From Acidobacteria bacterium AH-259-G07 (GTDB lineage: Bacteria > Acidobacteriota > UBA6911 > RPQK01 > JADFOI01): a stretch of DNA of 5,969 bases. The DNA is taken from assembly GCA_027717925.1 (NCBI GenBank), contig JALLON010000166.1, positions 1 through 5,969 on the forward strand. Reading direction: 5' to 3'. Every line of letters starts with the position of its first letter. Within the stretch, counting starts at the first letter, position 1. The notes under the pieces are model-generated. The model was given only the letters and a program-made list of their open reading frames with translations. It searched no databases and was not told the DNA's origin. Positions 5,837-5,969 of the stretch are shown here, piece by piece. A program made the translations under genes and the position numbers.

Positions 5837-5969
5837 TTGGATAAAGTTCAATACTACGGAACCGGTAAAAGGAAGACCTCCACGGCTAGAGTTTTCTTGA
5901 TGCCGGGCACCGGTCAGATTGTGGTGAACCACACCGATTTTCAAGAGTACTTCAAAAACAAAACACAAC
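5837..5969 (+). CDS. rpsI: 30S ribosomal protein S9, 5' part only (cut by window)
   Basis: Small-subunit ribosomal protein whose C-terminal tail normally reaches the decoding centre; that tail is outside the window. The 44 codons visible read (M)DKVQYYGTGKRKTSTARVF followed by LMPGTGQIVVN, the conserved S9 N-terminus (YGTGRRKTSxARV-like, then G-x-I-x-VN). The start is TTG at 5837-5839, judged from the AGGAG 8 nt upstream and from the family N-terminus. It follows rplM by 12 bp, the near-universal bacterial rplM-rpsI pairing, so both are on one transcript. Confidence 0.96.
   Translation, partial: MDKVQYYGTGKRKTSTARVFLMPGTGQIVVNHTDFQEYFKNKTQ

Noticed and set aside
5537..5968. 143-codon minus-strand open frame opposite rplM/rpsI
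   Set aside because: It is a shadow of two certain ribosomal protein genes and resembles no known family.
1..5969. A novel defence, mobile or biosynthetic system
   Set aside because: Every long supported frame belongs to a well-known conserved family and the only large noncoding stretch has no gene; nothing points to an undescribed system.

Overview
The window carries a minus-strand type IV pilus (T4P) alignment and secretin operon in the canonical order pilM-pilN-pilO-pilP-pilQ. It is followed, one base after the pilQ stop, by a metallopeptidase gene of the Xaa-Pro dipeptidase/aminopeptidase P family that runs off the left edge. On the right, across a noncoding gap of about 370 bp, the divergent plus-strand ribosomal operon rplM-rpsI begins and runs off the right edge. 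All seven clearly assigned genes belong to well-known families. I see no mobile element, CRISPR array, RNA gene or unknown gene cluster.

Organism: a Gram-negative (diderm) bacterium, because PilM/N/O/P/Q together span the inner membrane, periplasm and outer membrane. Base composition is close to balanced. PilQ is short (about 456 aa, one STN domain, no AMIN domains) and PilP has no obvious lipobox, both unlike gammaproteobacterial versions. Two of the genes appear to start with TTG. With the heptamer-type intergenic repeats this suggests a lineage such as Acidobacteriota or a deltaproteobacterium-like group, but that is a low-confidence inference.

Layout: 1-1020 (minus) pepQ-like, 3' truncated; 1022-2392 (minus) pilQ; 2401-2835 (minus) pilP; 2841-3416 (minus) pilO; 3413-3955 (minus) pilN; 3952-5025 (minus) pilM; 5026-5395 noncoding divergent region; 5396-5824 (plus) rplM; 5837-end (plus) rpsI. 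Within the minus-strand operon, neighbours overlap by 4 bp (pilM/pilN, pilN/pilO) or are separated by 1-8 bp, which implies one transcript and translational coupling.

How they work together: PilM is the cytoplasmic actin-like protein that binds the N-terminal MIRINLLP-type motif of PilN. PilN and PilO form the periplasmic coiled-coil inner-membrane dimer, PilP links it to the outer membrane, and PilQ is the outer-membrane pore. The peptidase has no known role in piliation. The divergent gap is the least explained part. It holds a short tandem duplication that includes the pilM start codon, a trio of TTTTC motifs resembling degenerate DnaA boxes, a strong palindromic heptamer repeat, and a good sigma70-type promoter for rplM-rpsI.
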